Assembly: GCA_963930645.1 (NCBI GenBank)
Contig: OZ005651.1
Coordinates: forward strand, 126,018,231 to 126,082,230
Source: Salticus scenicus
Lineage: Eukaryota > Arthropoda > Arachnida > Araneae > Salticidae
Direction: 5' to 3'
Length of the DNA stretch: 64,000 bases
The notes under the pieces were generated by a model that made no database searches, had not been told where the DNA came from, and worked only from the letters and a program-made list of their open reading frames with translations. Positions 1 to 8,975 of this stretch are shown one piece after another (position 1 is the stretch's first letter; every line of letters starts with the position of its first letter). A program made the position numbers and the translations under genes.

Positions 1-1
1 C

Positions 2-486
2 ATGGATCCCCCATATCGGATGTCGTTGCCGAATTAAAACTAAGATTATTAGAAAAAAATTTCCTTAAAACTCTAAAAAACGAAATACAGTACTGGTTAG
101 GTATGTGGACGATGTTTTCGCGGTCATTAATAATCAATTTGATATATCAACCATCTTAAATAAATTAAATAATTTGAATAAAAATATTCAGTTTACACAT
201 GAAACCGAAATTAATAGAAAATTAAACTATTCAGATGTTAGTATTATGAAAGCTGAAGACAATAAATTAGAAACAACTCTTTATAGAAAACCGAATAGCA
301 GCACGGAAATTATAAATAATAGAAGCAAAACCCCACATCAATATAAAATAAACACCATTTAAACCTACACCAATCGCGCTATTACCGTTTGTTCGAACAG
401 AAAACTACTCAACAAAATACTCAAAATTATTAAAACAATAACCAGTAAAGCAGGATATAAAAAAGGTCTCGTAGATAAATTATACC
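2..486 (+). pseudogene. Penelope-like element, reverse transcriptase C-terminal part (PLE-1, segment A)
   Basis: Broken reverse transcriptase of a Penelope-like retroelement, entering the window already inside the gene. From base 1 one frame reads HGSPISDVVAEL, the conserved GSP-(I/L)-S block of RT motif B. A one-base frameshift near 98-102 then moves to RYVDDVFAVI, the YVDD-type catalytic block (two aspartates present). Further on LETTLYRKPNSS matches the YRKP block that follows the PLE catalytic core. After a second frameshift near 360 the frame HLNLHQSRYYR and then ITSKAGYKKGLVDKLYR continues the PLE linker to about 484. The enzyme would copy element RNA at a nicked target. The gene is interrupted at about 485 by a mariner relic and resumes near 1800. 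RT family is confident; exact PLE clade is not assignable by eye. Confidence 0.8.
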
Positions 487-1795
487 GAGGGATGTTTTTT
501 TTTCAACCTCCGATCGCACGGTATGAAGGCCAGACATGCGGCAGGTGACTGGCGTGCGCAGTATGTGATTGCGCATCTCCTCTTCTACACGATCTGTCAC
601 TGTCGAGTGCAACACGCTAATTCGTTTTCAGCTGCAGTCAAGTAAACATGGCTGTCTTTATTGATTCTCCCGCCAAGTGTGAATTGCGAAGTGTTATTCG
701 TTTCTTGCAGGCAGAAAGGAATAGTGCAGCGGAAATTTATCGAAGAATGAGTCGAGTGTATGGATACAGCTTTATGAGTGAGGGTGTTGTTCGTGAGTGG
801 TGTCGAAAATTTAAGGATGGCCGAACTGATATGCATGATGAAGGAGGTCAAGGACGCAAGTCTGTCGCTACATACGATCTTCTTCAACGAGTTGACCAAG
901 TGGTTAAAGAACGTTCACAATAAGTGAATTATCGATGAAATTTCCGGAAGTTTCAAAATCTGCCTTGTACTCTATAGTTACTGAAGAGTTGCGCTACAGA
1001 AAAATTTGTGCTCGCTGGATTCCAAAGATGTTAACGGACAATCACAAAATTTGCCGAATGGCAGCAGCTTTGTCGTTTCCTGACCGTTACAATATTGGTG
1101 GAGAAAATTTTTGAAATCCATTGTGACCGGTGATCAGACATGAATTCAATATGACACGCCCGAAACGAAACGACAATCTCAGCAATGGATGCGCAGAAAT
1201 TCTCCAAACAGACCTAAAAAATTCAAACAAACCTTCAACAACCGTAAAAGTATAGCAACTGTTTTTTGGGACCAAAAAGGTGTGTTGCTTGTGGAGTTTA
1301 TGCAGCCGGGGGCAACAATTACTGCAGATTCTTATTGTGAGACTTTGCGATGCTTATGGAGGGCTATTCAAAACAAAAGAAGAGGCTTGCTAACTTCTGG
1401 AATTGTTCTGATCCATGACAATGCCCGTCCTTACAGTTCTCGTGTAACCCAAAAACTCCCCGAGCAATTTAAATGGGACATTTTCGAACACCCACCATAT
1501 AGTCCCGACCTAGCGCCCAGTGATTACCATCTTTTCACGGATCTAAAGAAGTGGCTTGGAGGGCAACGCTTCTGAACTGACGAGGAGCTCAAAATAAAAA
1601 AAAAAACAAAAAAAAAAACGTCATAACTCACTTTAAGTCACAGGCGGCAACATTTTATGAAGAGGGTATTTCACAGCTTGTTCAAAGATATGATAAATGC
1701 CTCAATTGTCAAGGCGATTATGTAGAGAAGTAATCTTTAATTTACATTACTTTTGGCAATAAAATCATTTTTTTTTTATATTTACCCGTTTTTCT
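485..1795 (+). mobile_element. mariner relic nested in PLE-1
   Basis: Mariner-type transposon inserted between two parts of a PLE coding region. It lies where the PLE frame stops (KLYR near 484) and before it resumes (YSLSEIEKKL near 1800); both junctions are at TA steps. I could not find matching inverted terminal repeats, so the ends are set by the PLE break and are approximate. The internal transposase is described separately. Poly-T near 1770-1780 and poly-A near 1595-1620 are late accretions or decay. Confidence 0.7.
648..1620 (+). pseudogene. mariner transposase, DD34D, decayed
   Basis: Remnant of a mariner transposase. The first 91 codons (start MAVFIDSPAKCELR) form the N-terminal helix-turn-helix of the HTH_48 type: FLQAERNSAAEIYRRM, then VVREWCRKFKDGR. 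A stop follows at 921. The catalytic domain is spread over several frames. TGDQT followed by a TGA where tryptophan is expected marks the first aspartate (about 1130-1145). The block from 1189 carries the rest: LIHDNARPYS holds the second aspartate and PYSPDLAPSDYHLF the third, with exactly 34 residues between them, the DD34D spacing of mariner. A stop at 1573 and frameshifts make it non-functional. It resembles the transposase half of SETMAR-like arthropod entries. Confidence 0.85.
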
Positions 1796-2098
1796 TTTAT
1801 AGCCTATCGGAGATTGAAAAAAAATTGAGAAATAGAATAAAATTAAAATCAAATCAAAAGCTATCAGAAAGTCAAATCGAAATTTACCCCGTGATTTCAT
1901 ATGACAGAAACATATCAAGCAAAATAAAAAACTTCGCCAATAAAATAAATGTTAAAATTCCAATTAAACCCAACAAAAATATTTATCAAATTATAAGAAA
2001 CAATCAAAATAAAACCATTCCACTAGAAACCCAAGTATTTATGAAATTCCCTTCGAAAAAGAAAATAGCTCTACCGGTAGTTATTTGGGAATGACCAA
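1796..2098 (+). pseudogene. PLE-1 segment B: linker and start of GIY-YIG endonuclease
   Basis: Continuation of the PLE-1 coding region after the mariner insertion. The frame from 1800 reads SLSEIEKKLRNRI, then ISYDRNISSKIKNF and KIPIKPNKNIYQII, which is the linker seen between RT and endonuclease in Penelope-like elements (a YxxxISxKI block followed by a K-P-x-K-N-I block). A frameshift near 2030 changes frame to SIYEIPFEKENSSTGSYLGM, recognisable as the GIY and YIG halves of the GIY-YIG nuclease (SIY and SYLGMTK), here without the usual cysteines between them. The segment is cut off near 2100 by a second mariner relic and continues near 2641. Confidence 0.75.
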
Positions 2099-2640
2099 AT
2101 GCAAAATTATTAGTTATTAGGGAACGTTCTGTCGTTTTTGAACAAGTGCACTTTTGTGCATTGTCGATTATCGACTGAAACCGGCTTAAACAGTTAGGTT
2201 AGAGTATGATTGATGATTTAAACACATTTTTTTTCGCATTTTAGTCGTTCTTTTTCAAACTTGTAGAACATTCACCATAGGTAAAGAAAAAGTGCACTTA
2301 ACTCATTGTATGTCGTACGAGTTCCAAAAAAAGAATAACGCGATGGAGGCAATAAAAAACTTGTGTGACGTGTTTGGAGAGGACACAGTAACAGCTCGAA
2401 CATGCCAAAGATGGTTTGCGAAATTTAGTTTCGGTGATTTTTCTTTGAAAGATGAACCCTGATCAGGAAGGCCATCAGGCGACCATGACGAAGGGCTACA
2501 GTATGGACAGGACAAATCACACGTTAACTTCCACAGAAGTGGGCTTCAAGAGTGGAATTTATCAGACTATTGCTTTGGATCACATTAAAAGGCTTGGTTT
2601 CGTGTCCAAACTCTTTGTTTGGGTACCACACAACGATAGA
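2099..2640 (+). pseudogene. second mariner relic (HTH only) inside PLE-1
   Basis: Internally deleted mariner fragment splitting the PLE-1 endonuclease between its YIG motif and its RIKEH helix. One frame at about 2310-2460 reads NNAMEAIKNLCDVFGEDTVT followed by CQRWFAKF and GDFSLKDEP, the standard N-terminal HTH of mariner transposases; a stop replaces the next arginine. After a deletion or frameshift the stretch at 2535-2625 reads IKRLGFVSKLFVWVPH, matching the KLxxWVPH block before the catalytic domain. No catalytic aspartates are present. Sequence differs from the mariner at 648, so this is a separate family. The left junction follows a TTA near 2107; the right end lies near 2625-2655. Confidence 0.75.
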
Positions 2641-2915
2641 ACTTTCCCTTACATCTAATAAAAACAGAATCAAAGAACATATCTTGGATATAAAATATGG
2701 AAAAGTAACCACCGAACGAAGTAAAACAAACGCAACAGAAAACATTAAAATAAGTTTCGGGGAAGTTCGTAAACTAGCAAACTTTATTAATCCAACCTAT
2801 GCATCGTGAAACAATTGAGATTTTGTGTAATTCTAAAACGTGTAATGGCAACGACACGGTGCAAAACGTTGACCGTAACTGGTGCTGCGTCTTGAAGCAC
2901 AGCTCAAAGAAAAAA
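2641..2915 (+). pseudogene. PLE-1 segment C: GIY-YIG endonuclease C-terminal part
   Basis: Last part of PLE-1. The frame from about 2655 reads NRIKEHILDIKYGKVTTE, equivalent to the R-x-x-E-H helix of the GIY-YIG nuclease, then KISFGEVRKLANFINPTYAS. A stop interrupts, but the following in-frame residues (REAIEI-like block, then CNSKTCNGNDTVQNVDRNW) match the usual PLE C-terminus, a R-E-x-I-E block followed by N-x-D and a late tryptophan. With segments A and B this gives one element of roughly 1.05 kb coding remnant inside the window, upstream part missing. No intact hammerhead was seen immediately downstream. Confidence 0.7.
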
Positions 2916-3091
2916 TAGTTCCAAGAAAGCTCCCACGGAAGAGCCAGTAAAGAAGGCAGGGGCCACTCCCGCAAATGCTATGGAGAAATTGGAGAAGCAT
3001 GAAAGAAGGTTTTTAATATATTTATGAGTAATAGGCTTCTTTGGTTTTAAATGAATAATTAATAAAAAAGCGTTGTAGTCGTTAAATATCT
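2916..3091. other. 3' flank of PLE-1, no gene seen
   Basis: AT-rich sequence between the PLE-1 stop region and the tandem duplication. Nothing beyond the decaying PLE C-terminal region is recognised. Confidence 0.5.
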
Positions 3092-3852
3092 TTATTGGAA
3101 TTGTAAAAAAGCATCATAGAACTGGCGTTTAAAAGTTCAAAGTTCAAAGTTCAAAATTTTGAATAAACACCATTATACACAATGAAGAAAAATTATTTTT
3201 CAAAAAAGGTTGTTTGGAAAAAGCGTATATTAATAATGCTGTGGAAAAATTTAGAAATATTGACAACTAGAATACTAATTTCTACAAATTATATATATAT
3301 ATATATATATAATTATGATATTCCGAATGAAAATTTGCTTTTTTTCTGATTGTTTTGCTGGTAAATAATGTTTAAATTTATTTTAATGAGACAGATTATT
3401 TTTAAAAAAAATCTTATCTTTATTTTTGAAATGAATTTAAATACTTTAAGGATACTGCAGACTTTCTAAGTCAGTGTTATTGGAATTATAAAAAAGCACC
3501 GTGGAACTGGCGTTTAAAAGTAATAAGTACAAAATTTTAAATAAACACCATTACGTACTGAAGAAAAATTACTTTTCAAAAAATGTGGTTTGGAAAAAGC
3601 GTAAATAAATAATGCTGTGTAAAAACTTAAAAATGTTGGCAACTCAAATATTTATTTCTACACATTACTATATATATATATATATAATTATGATATTTCA
3701 AATGAAAATTTGCTGTTTTTCTGATTGATTTACTGGTAAATAATTCTTAAATTTATTTTAAGGAGAGAGATTATTACTATTGTTTTAATTTTATCTTTAT
3801 TTTTTAAATGAATTTAAATACTTTAAGGATACAGTAGACTTTCAAAGTCACC
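3092..3852. repeat. tandem duplication, two units of about 386 bp, with PLE terminal sequence
   Basis: Two head-to-tail copies (about 3092-3477 and 3478-3852) share TTATTGGAATT at the start, a central (TA)n run and CTTTAAGGATAC near the end; they differ by scattered substitutions and small indels. The first 90 bases of each copy, read on the minus strand, contain GTGTTTATTCAAA and AACGCCAGTT, which are the bases following the hammerhead in the PLE terminal segments at 4640-4736 and 29320-29397. The unit therefore includes a partial PLE terminus on the minus strand. The first copy also holds a triplicated AAAGTTC motif. Confidence 0.8.
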
Positions 3853-3934
3853 AATATGCATTAGACAGTCCATTTATGAATTTTAGCATATATGAGATAT
3901 ATTTTACTTACAAACTTTGAATAAACACCATAAA

Positions 3935-4003
3935 ATGCAATAAACTCGCAAGAATTGTTTAGGGTCGAAAAAACACACGACCCTTCATCAGGTGAATAAA
4001 GTA
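3935..4003 (-). ncRNA. hammerhead ribozyme, decayed (PLE-2 left end)
   Basis: Minus-strand copy of the type I hammerhead. CTGATGA is at 3985-3991 and stem II (AGGGTCG with CGACCC) is kept, but the core GAAA that should follow stem II reads TAAA (around 3958-3961). The palindromic stem III is also changed by one base. The core change predicts loss of cleavage. Confidence 0.8.
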
Positions 4004-4193
4004 AGCACGGGTGCTGCAGTCAAAGCGGCAACGCACAAAATCGTTTAAAATGAAAAGAAAAACTTTATAAACTAGAAAGTAAATATAACTACTGCTGTGA
4101 GTAGAATTGCACAAGAAAACAAGAAAATAAATAAATGAGTGAGATTAAACATATAACAATCTAAGAATATCAAAAATTAAACGAAAATCTAAG

Positions 4194-4545
4194 TTACGTG
4201 AGTAATTTCCAAACATCAGAGAAGAGTGGAGTGGAAGAAATATCATTAACAAGATTTTTCGAATTTTTAAATATGTAAAATGCTTCATGAATATCCAAAT
4301 GGGAGGAACAGACAGGAGATGAAATTATATTAGTTTTGGAAAAATCAAAACGATGACCTTGAGACCAGCAGTGGGAAGCAATAGAGGATTTGGTAATCTC
4401 TTCATTACGAACATTCCGACGGTGCTCATTTATTCTGTATTTCAAACGCCTCCTAGTTTGACCAATATAACCTAAGTTGCAGGACGAACACGGAATTAAA
4501 TAAACTCCAGAACGGTTTTCGGTGGGAATGGGATCCTTTTCTTTT
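4194..4545 (-). pseudogene. PLE-2 GIY-YIG endonuclease domain
   Basis: Minus-strand endonuclease of a Penelope-like element; it would nick target DNA for target-primed reverse transcription. Read from about 4530 downward the frame gives SGVYLIPCSSCNLGYIGQT, with the GIY (GVY) and YIG motifs and a CxxC pair between them. It continues with RRRLKYRINEHRRN (R-x-x-x-E-H helix), SSIASHCWSQGHRFDF (the AxH and HxFDF blocks), then FYIFKNSKNLVND, and ends at a stop near 4194. The frame is open from a TGA near 4548 to that stop, so this domain is intact although the RT is missing. The frame has no start of its own; the gene is truncated at the inverted segment. It is a different family from PLE-1. Confidence 0.85.
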
Positions 4546-4591
4546 CATTTTAAACGATTTTGTGCGTTGCCGCTTTGACTGCAGCACTCGT

Positions 4592-4662
4592 GCTTACTTT
4601 ATTCGCCTGATGAAGGGTCGTGTGTTTTTTCGACCCGAAACAATTGTTGCGAGTTTATTGCA
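4592..4662 (+). ncRNA. hammerhead ribozyme, type I, intact core (PLE-2 right end)
   Basis: Self-cleaving RNA motif in the terminal segment of the Penelope-like element. CTGATGA lies at 4607-4613. Stem II is GGGTCG (4615-4620) paired with CGACCC (4631-4636) over a ten-base loop. GAAA is at 4637-4640. Its last A plus the next bases form ACAATTGT, a palindrome that serves as a minimal four-pair stem III, leaving U as the cleavage-site base. Stem I pairs ATTCGC before the core with GCGAGT after it. A loopless palindromic stem III favours cleavage by RNA dimers, as described for Penelope-like hammerheads. Function here would be processing tandem element transcripts. Confidence 0.85.
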
Positions 4663-4750
4663 TTTTATGGTGTTTATTAAAAGTTTGTAAGTAATATATT
4701 TTTTACAACGCCAGTTTTGTGGTGCTTTTTTATTAAATATATGTGATATA

Positions 4751-6250
4751 ATTAATATTACATCCTTTAATTATATTTGAAAGAGTTTCAGTACACACTT
4801 AATAAAAAATCATAACTTCTATTTCTGCATAATTTTTTTTCTCTAAATTAAAATTTAAATATTTTTAGAGTTTAAAACGCTTCATGCATAATTCTTTATT
4901 TTCATTTTCTTAGAGATGCCCTTTATGAATGTGTAAACGTAAGTTAGTAGAAATAATCTTCTATTCAGATGAATAAAATGCAAAACTTTGAGTTACCATA
5001 CATTTTTAAATGAAAATTTAAGAAAAAAAAAAATCAAGTTAAGTAGGGGTGAGTGTTGTACCTTGGGACATTTAACACGTTTTAATTTTTAACACCTAAA
5101 ATTGAAGCTAGATTTATATTCTGAAGACAATATTTAAATACTTTAACATTCTCCTCTATAACACATATATATATTTACTCTTAACAGTTTGGAAATAAAT
5201 AATTACCAGCTATTTCAAGTAGAAAGTGTAAATTATCTCATGATCACCATGCTGTATCTTGGGGCATACTTTGTTTTATCTTGGGACATGTGTTCAAAAT
5301 TCATGCAGTAGTCTTAGCCTAAACCAGTTTTATGCAAATAATTAAAAATAAATTATATTTTAAGGCATTAAATTAAAAAATACACTTGCAGCATTACTCA
5401 AATAATAATAAATTTGAAAGTTCAAACCTTATTCGTAAATTAACCAAGTGTTGATGAAGTCCATATTTTAAGATTATATGATGTAAAGTCAACTGTGAGA
5501 TTACTTGTTCAGACCTCAGTGAGAGTTTAACACTCAATATCTGATGAAATATCATAATTTTCATATCCATAAATAAATTTGTTGCTATCACCTGTGCACT
5601 TTAAAAACGTTATTGTTAATGGCCTCCAGTACTTCAGATCGAGATCATAAAAAAGGGGTGTTTCTGGAGGTTCAAACAGAGAAGTTAATATATTTATATT
5701 ATTATCACTATTTCAGATACTTTTGTAAAAAAAAATAATTTTTCTGTATCTATTTTTCTAATGTGTCTGTGGTTTGATCATATTCATTATTGTCATCATC
5801 TGTACTTGCTAAAATTGTTTCATCAATATCATATTATGAACTGCTAATTTGTTGTGTAGGTGATTCTCCTTCCCCCCCCCTCCTGCCTCATTCTGGATGC
5901 AATAGTTTTATGCTCGGTAGTTTCAACTTCAATTTTACAGGATAATCTGTTAAATGCAAGAATTTTCTTTTCTTCTATTGTCATAGTTTTTTCAAGCTGA
6001 AGCTTTGGAAAATACTCAAATCATTATTGATGATGTCACACCTTGAAAATCTGAAGACGAATATGCTACACATATAGCTGTTAACTCATTTATCGCATTT
6101 ACTGTTGTAGATTCAACAGCTTCGCTTAACACTTGAGTTGAATCAATTGGTCTATCGGATATATACGAATTTATGCTAAAAATTATTAATTATTATATTA
6201 AATTATTATTATTAGAATGTTATCTATCTATTTATTTATACTTATAATAA
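4751..6250. other. AT-rich, no gene recognised; scattered GTACCTTGGGACA-like motifs
   Basis: No coding region is supported. GTTGTACCTTGGGACA at about 5054-5070, TATCTTGGGGCATA near 5253 and TATCTTGGGACATG near 5274 are variants of one motif that recurs at 7605-7675, suggesting a worn transposon. A short minus-strand open stretch at 5394-5591 contains KLSLRSEQ, faintly like pogo-type transposases, but is too weak to call. A C-run sits at 5871-5882. Confidence 0.4.
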
Positions 6251-6261
6251 AATAAGACGTT

Positions 6262-6510
6262 TGTGTGTGTGTCAGTGTGTATGTATTTCCGGAGCTTTTT
6301 AGGAAAACGGCTGATCACAGAGCTACATAAATTTGCAAGGAGGTTCGTAATGACCTTCTTCTGATGCACCTCGAATCCCGATTTTCGAATTTTTTATTAG
6401 TTTTTTTTTAATTAGAAGTTTTTGTTTTATTGAAATTGGTTTTGCCATAGTCTTTCCGTGTCCCACCAAAAAACAAGGCGTTTCCATTTTGAAGTAAATG
6501 TGAGGATTCC
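6262..6510. other. repeat-like segment upstream of tRNA-like relic
   Basis: Begins with a short (GT)n run and contains no open frame of note. It may belong to the same interspersed repeat as the tRNA-like sequence that follows, because similar tRNA-like relics elsewhere in the window also sit inside longer repeats. Confidence 0.3.
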
Positions 6511-6512
6511 GT

Positions 6513-6590
6513 TATGTCGGTCAATGGCTTAGTCGGTTAAAGCGTCAAGTTGTTAATGCGATGGTCGAGGGTTCGATACTCGGTAGCAGC
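6513..6590 (+). pseudogene. tRNA-Asn-like relic (anticodon GTT)
   Basis: Has an A-box-like TGGCTTAGTCGG, an anticodon-loop-like TTGTTAA with GTT in the anticodon position, and a B box GGTTCGATACTC inside a T-arm with CGAG/CTCG pairing. The acceptor ends (GTCGGTC and GGTAGCAGC) do not pair, so this is a tRNA-derived pseudogene or SINE head rather than a working tRNA. Confidence 0.6.
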
Positions 6591-6599
6591 TGTGTTACT

Positions 6600-6711
6600 T
6601 CTCTTGCAGATAATTAATACATAAGATGTCAACTGTAAAAGAAAATATTTCATTGTCTAAACAGAATCCTAAGAAATTCTTTTTTTCTTTTCTTCTTTTT
6701 TTCTTTCTTTT

Positions 6712-6754
<43 letters not shown>

Positions 6755-7600
6755 TTACAAAAACGCACAAAATAAAAATTTAAGTGAAAAATCACTGGAA
6801 TTCTAAAAGTCATGAAATAATCATTTATTCTTGAAGAGACATGGTTATAAAAATATAAACGCTTCATCAATAAGTACATTTTAAGGAAAATATAGATGTT
6901 TCAATTTTGCAAGAGATGAAATATTTTAAGTAATCAAAATATTTTAAAAAGTATTCGAGAACAACATTCAAGATTCTTTTCATATTTGTTACATTTTGGA
7001 TTTTTTTTTTTTAATTAATTATAATATGAAAATAATTTCTTTATAAGTACTTTAAAATTAGCCATTTAAATATTAATTTTAAATTTAATTGTTACCAGAA
7101 AAGTTTTCCAGTTAATTTTTTCGACAAAAAAATAAATAAATAAATAAATAAAAAATAAAAAAAATCTCGCGCGAATATTGAAAATTTTGCTACTGAATAA
7201 TGAAACTTAAATATTTAATAGATGCTGAGATAGTCATCTTTGAAATCGTAGTTCCTAAATAATAACAAATTTAACTGCCATCGATATATACCCAAATGGA
7301 AGTACCTGGAAAAGACCTTTCTGCAGTCAGTGGGAACCTGGATCCGATGCAGTGCGGACGAAAAAGACCTGCCGTAAGCTGCAAGTACCAGAAGGAAGGT
7401 TTAGGGCAATTTCAATGTAGGTAATTCTTTCTTTCTTTATTTATTTATTTATAATGCGATATAAAAAAATAAATAGCAATTCAATTCTATTATAAAATCA
7501 TTTAAATGTAGTAACCAGTTGTCGGGCGTAGCCTGCAAGTATTAAAATATGCTAAGAGATATTTTTACTAAAACAATGCCTAAACTTTTTGCGAACTATG
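6600..7600. other. AT-rich stretch with poly-T (6717-6752), no gene seen
   Basis: Contains a long T tract, an AATA microsatellite near 7130-7160 and a GC-richer island at 7300-7400 that I do not recognise. Confidence 0.4.
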
Positions 7601-7604
7601 TGTA

Positions 7605-7675
7605 TGACATATGTTGTTCCTTGGAACATGTTCCAAGGTACAACATGGCTTACTGTCCTAAGGTACAATCATCAC
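7605..7675. repeat. palindrome CCTTGGAACATGTTCCAAGG and flanking half-sites
   Basis: A perfect 20-bp palindrome at about 7619-7638, extended by ATGTTGT on the left and ACAACAT on the right after one unpaired base each side. A further variant, GTCCTAAGGTACAA, follows near 7656. The same half-site (GTACCTTGGGACA) occurs near 5054-5290. Confidence 0.7.
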
Positions 7676-7927
7676 ACGGTTTAAATAAAATCAAATCGGA
7701 GGACAATCAAAATTAATTCAATGTGGCCAATCAAATTCTCATAACCAAAACACTTAAAAATCTTCTGTTCAACATTCCATTTAAAATTGAGTGGAATAGT
7801 TTTACAAATACTAGTTCAGAAATCAAAATTAGAATGAGAAAGATTATAACTTTTAAGCAATAAAATTTTCTTTCACTCTCCCTTACGTGTTTTAAAGTTT
7901 TTCAAAATGATATGATAAATATTCATG

Positions 7928-8075
7928 CACTGTAAAAATTTGTCCTATTTGCTGCCAGAAATTCTCTGTAATTTGAGAAAATATTTTCTGACAACGTAAT
8001 TTTTTCGTAAATTACGCGTATTCTCTCAAATTACAGAGACTTTCTGGCAGCAAATAGGACATATTTTTTACAGTG
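7928..8075. mobile_element. 148-bp palindromic MITE (CACTGTAAAAA ends)
   Basis: The ends are CACTGTAAAAA and TTTTTTACAGTG. Both arms also share TGTCCTATTTGCTGCCAGAA in inverted orientation and a TCTCTGTAATTTGAGA block, so nearly the whole element folds into one hairpin. No coding sequence. Superfamily is not decided because no clear target duplication was seen. Confidence 0.8.
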
Positions 8076-8845
8076 TCTTTTATTTTTCTGTATGAAATGA
8101 TTAATATGAAAAATTTATGTGAATGTATATTAAAATACTTTTTACCCTGGAACATTTTTGAAATCTCTTTTTTTTTTTTTTTTTTTTTTTTAATTTTGCT
8201 TATCTGAAATACTATTAAATGTATTTATTATAATTCATTAAACTTTGTACATAACTATCCGTTTGCACTACGAATTACTACGAAGATCGTCAAAGAAATT
8301 CATTGAAAAGAAATGTCTCCAATATACAGAACTCCAGGGGGAATCATAAAAATAAAGACAACTGTTTCTGTAGCATTTAACGTATTGTTATCAGTGCATA
8401 AAGAATCGAAAGAAAAGTCCCATTATATAAAAGAAAGGAAACAGATTCTACTACTACTTTTTAACCAGTAGAATTAGACGGAATGTATGGGATTAGCCAA
8501 TATGAAATTAAGAAACACTGGTTTCGATTAATGTAAGAACAAATTAAGAAAATGTGAATTAAATGTAAAATTTCTAACAATAATTTATTTTAAAAATATG
8601 CAAAATAAATAAATAAATAAATAAATAAATAGATAAAGAATGAAAGAAAGAAAAGAAAAGAATAAAATAGAATAAAAGAATCCTTCTATCAATAAAATAT
8701 GTTTAATTTGAATTTAGATTTTTAAATGACAAAGTTATATATATATAATAAAGATGATCTATTAAGCTTAGTAGAAGCCAAGCAACAGAAACAAGATCAC
8801 TGAAAAACCAATGACATCAAAATTTATGAAAAAATAATTTAAGAA
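8076..8845. other. AT-rich stretch, no gene seen
   Basis: Contains a T tract at 8168-8190 and an AATA microsatellite at 8602-8632. Nothing else recognised. Confidence 0.4.
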
Positions 8846-8975
8846 ACTTAAGATAGGAAGGAAGGAGACAGGCGGCAAGACTTGTGACTTGCCTGTGGGG
8901 TTAAACTAGTTTCACTCCGGCAACACTCACCCAGCCTTCCACGACCAGAATAGGAGTCATATGGATGTAAAAAGC
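8846..8975 (+). repeat. interspersed repeat copy 1 (inverted partner at 42535-42655)
   Basis: GGCGGCAAGACTTGTGACTT followed by GCCTGTGGGGTTAAACTAGT is repeated almost exactly on the minus strand at 42590-42640. Similarity runs from the AGGAAGGAAG tract on one side to the CCGGCAACAC block on the other, about 110 bp. Class unknown. Confidence 0.7.

Larger units (their letters stand above)
3902..4736 (-). mobile_element. Penelope-like element PLE-2, 5'-truncated, with inverted terminal ribozyme segments
   Basis: Insertion of about 835 bp bounded by a 14-bp target duplication, ATATATGAGATATA at 3888-3901 and ATATATGTGATATA at 4737-4750 (13 of 14 match). The two ends are inverted copies: 3902-4050 is the reverse complement of about 4545-4690. 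Each copy carries a hammerhead ribozyme. Between them, on the minus strand, is the tail of a GIY-YIG coding region. Inverted terminal segments flanking a 5'-truncated body is a known Penelope-like arrangement. The right end finishes with GGTGCTTTTTTATTAA, the same end as the insertion at 29109-29397, so the right end is the fixed terminus and the left one is variable. Confidence 0.85.

Noticed and set aside
2107..2650. Full-length mariner with intact ends inside PLE-1
   Set aside because: No inverted termini were found and the catalytic region is missing; only a relic is supported.
6513..6590. Functional tRNA gene
   Set aside because: Acceptor ends do not pair and the D arm is poor; treated as tRNA-derived.
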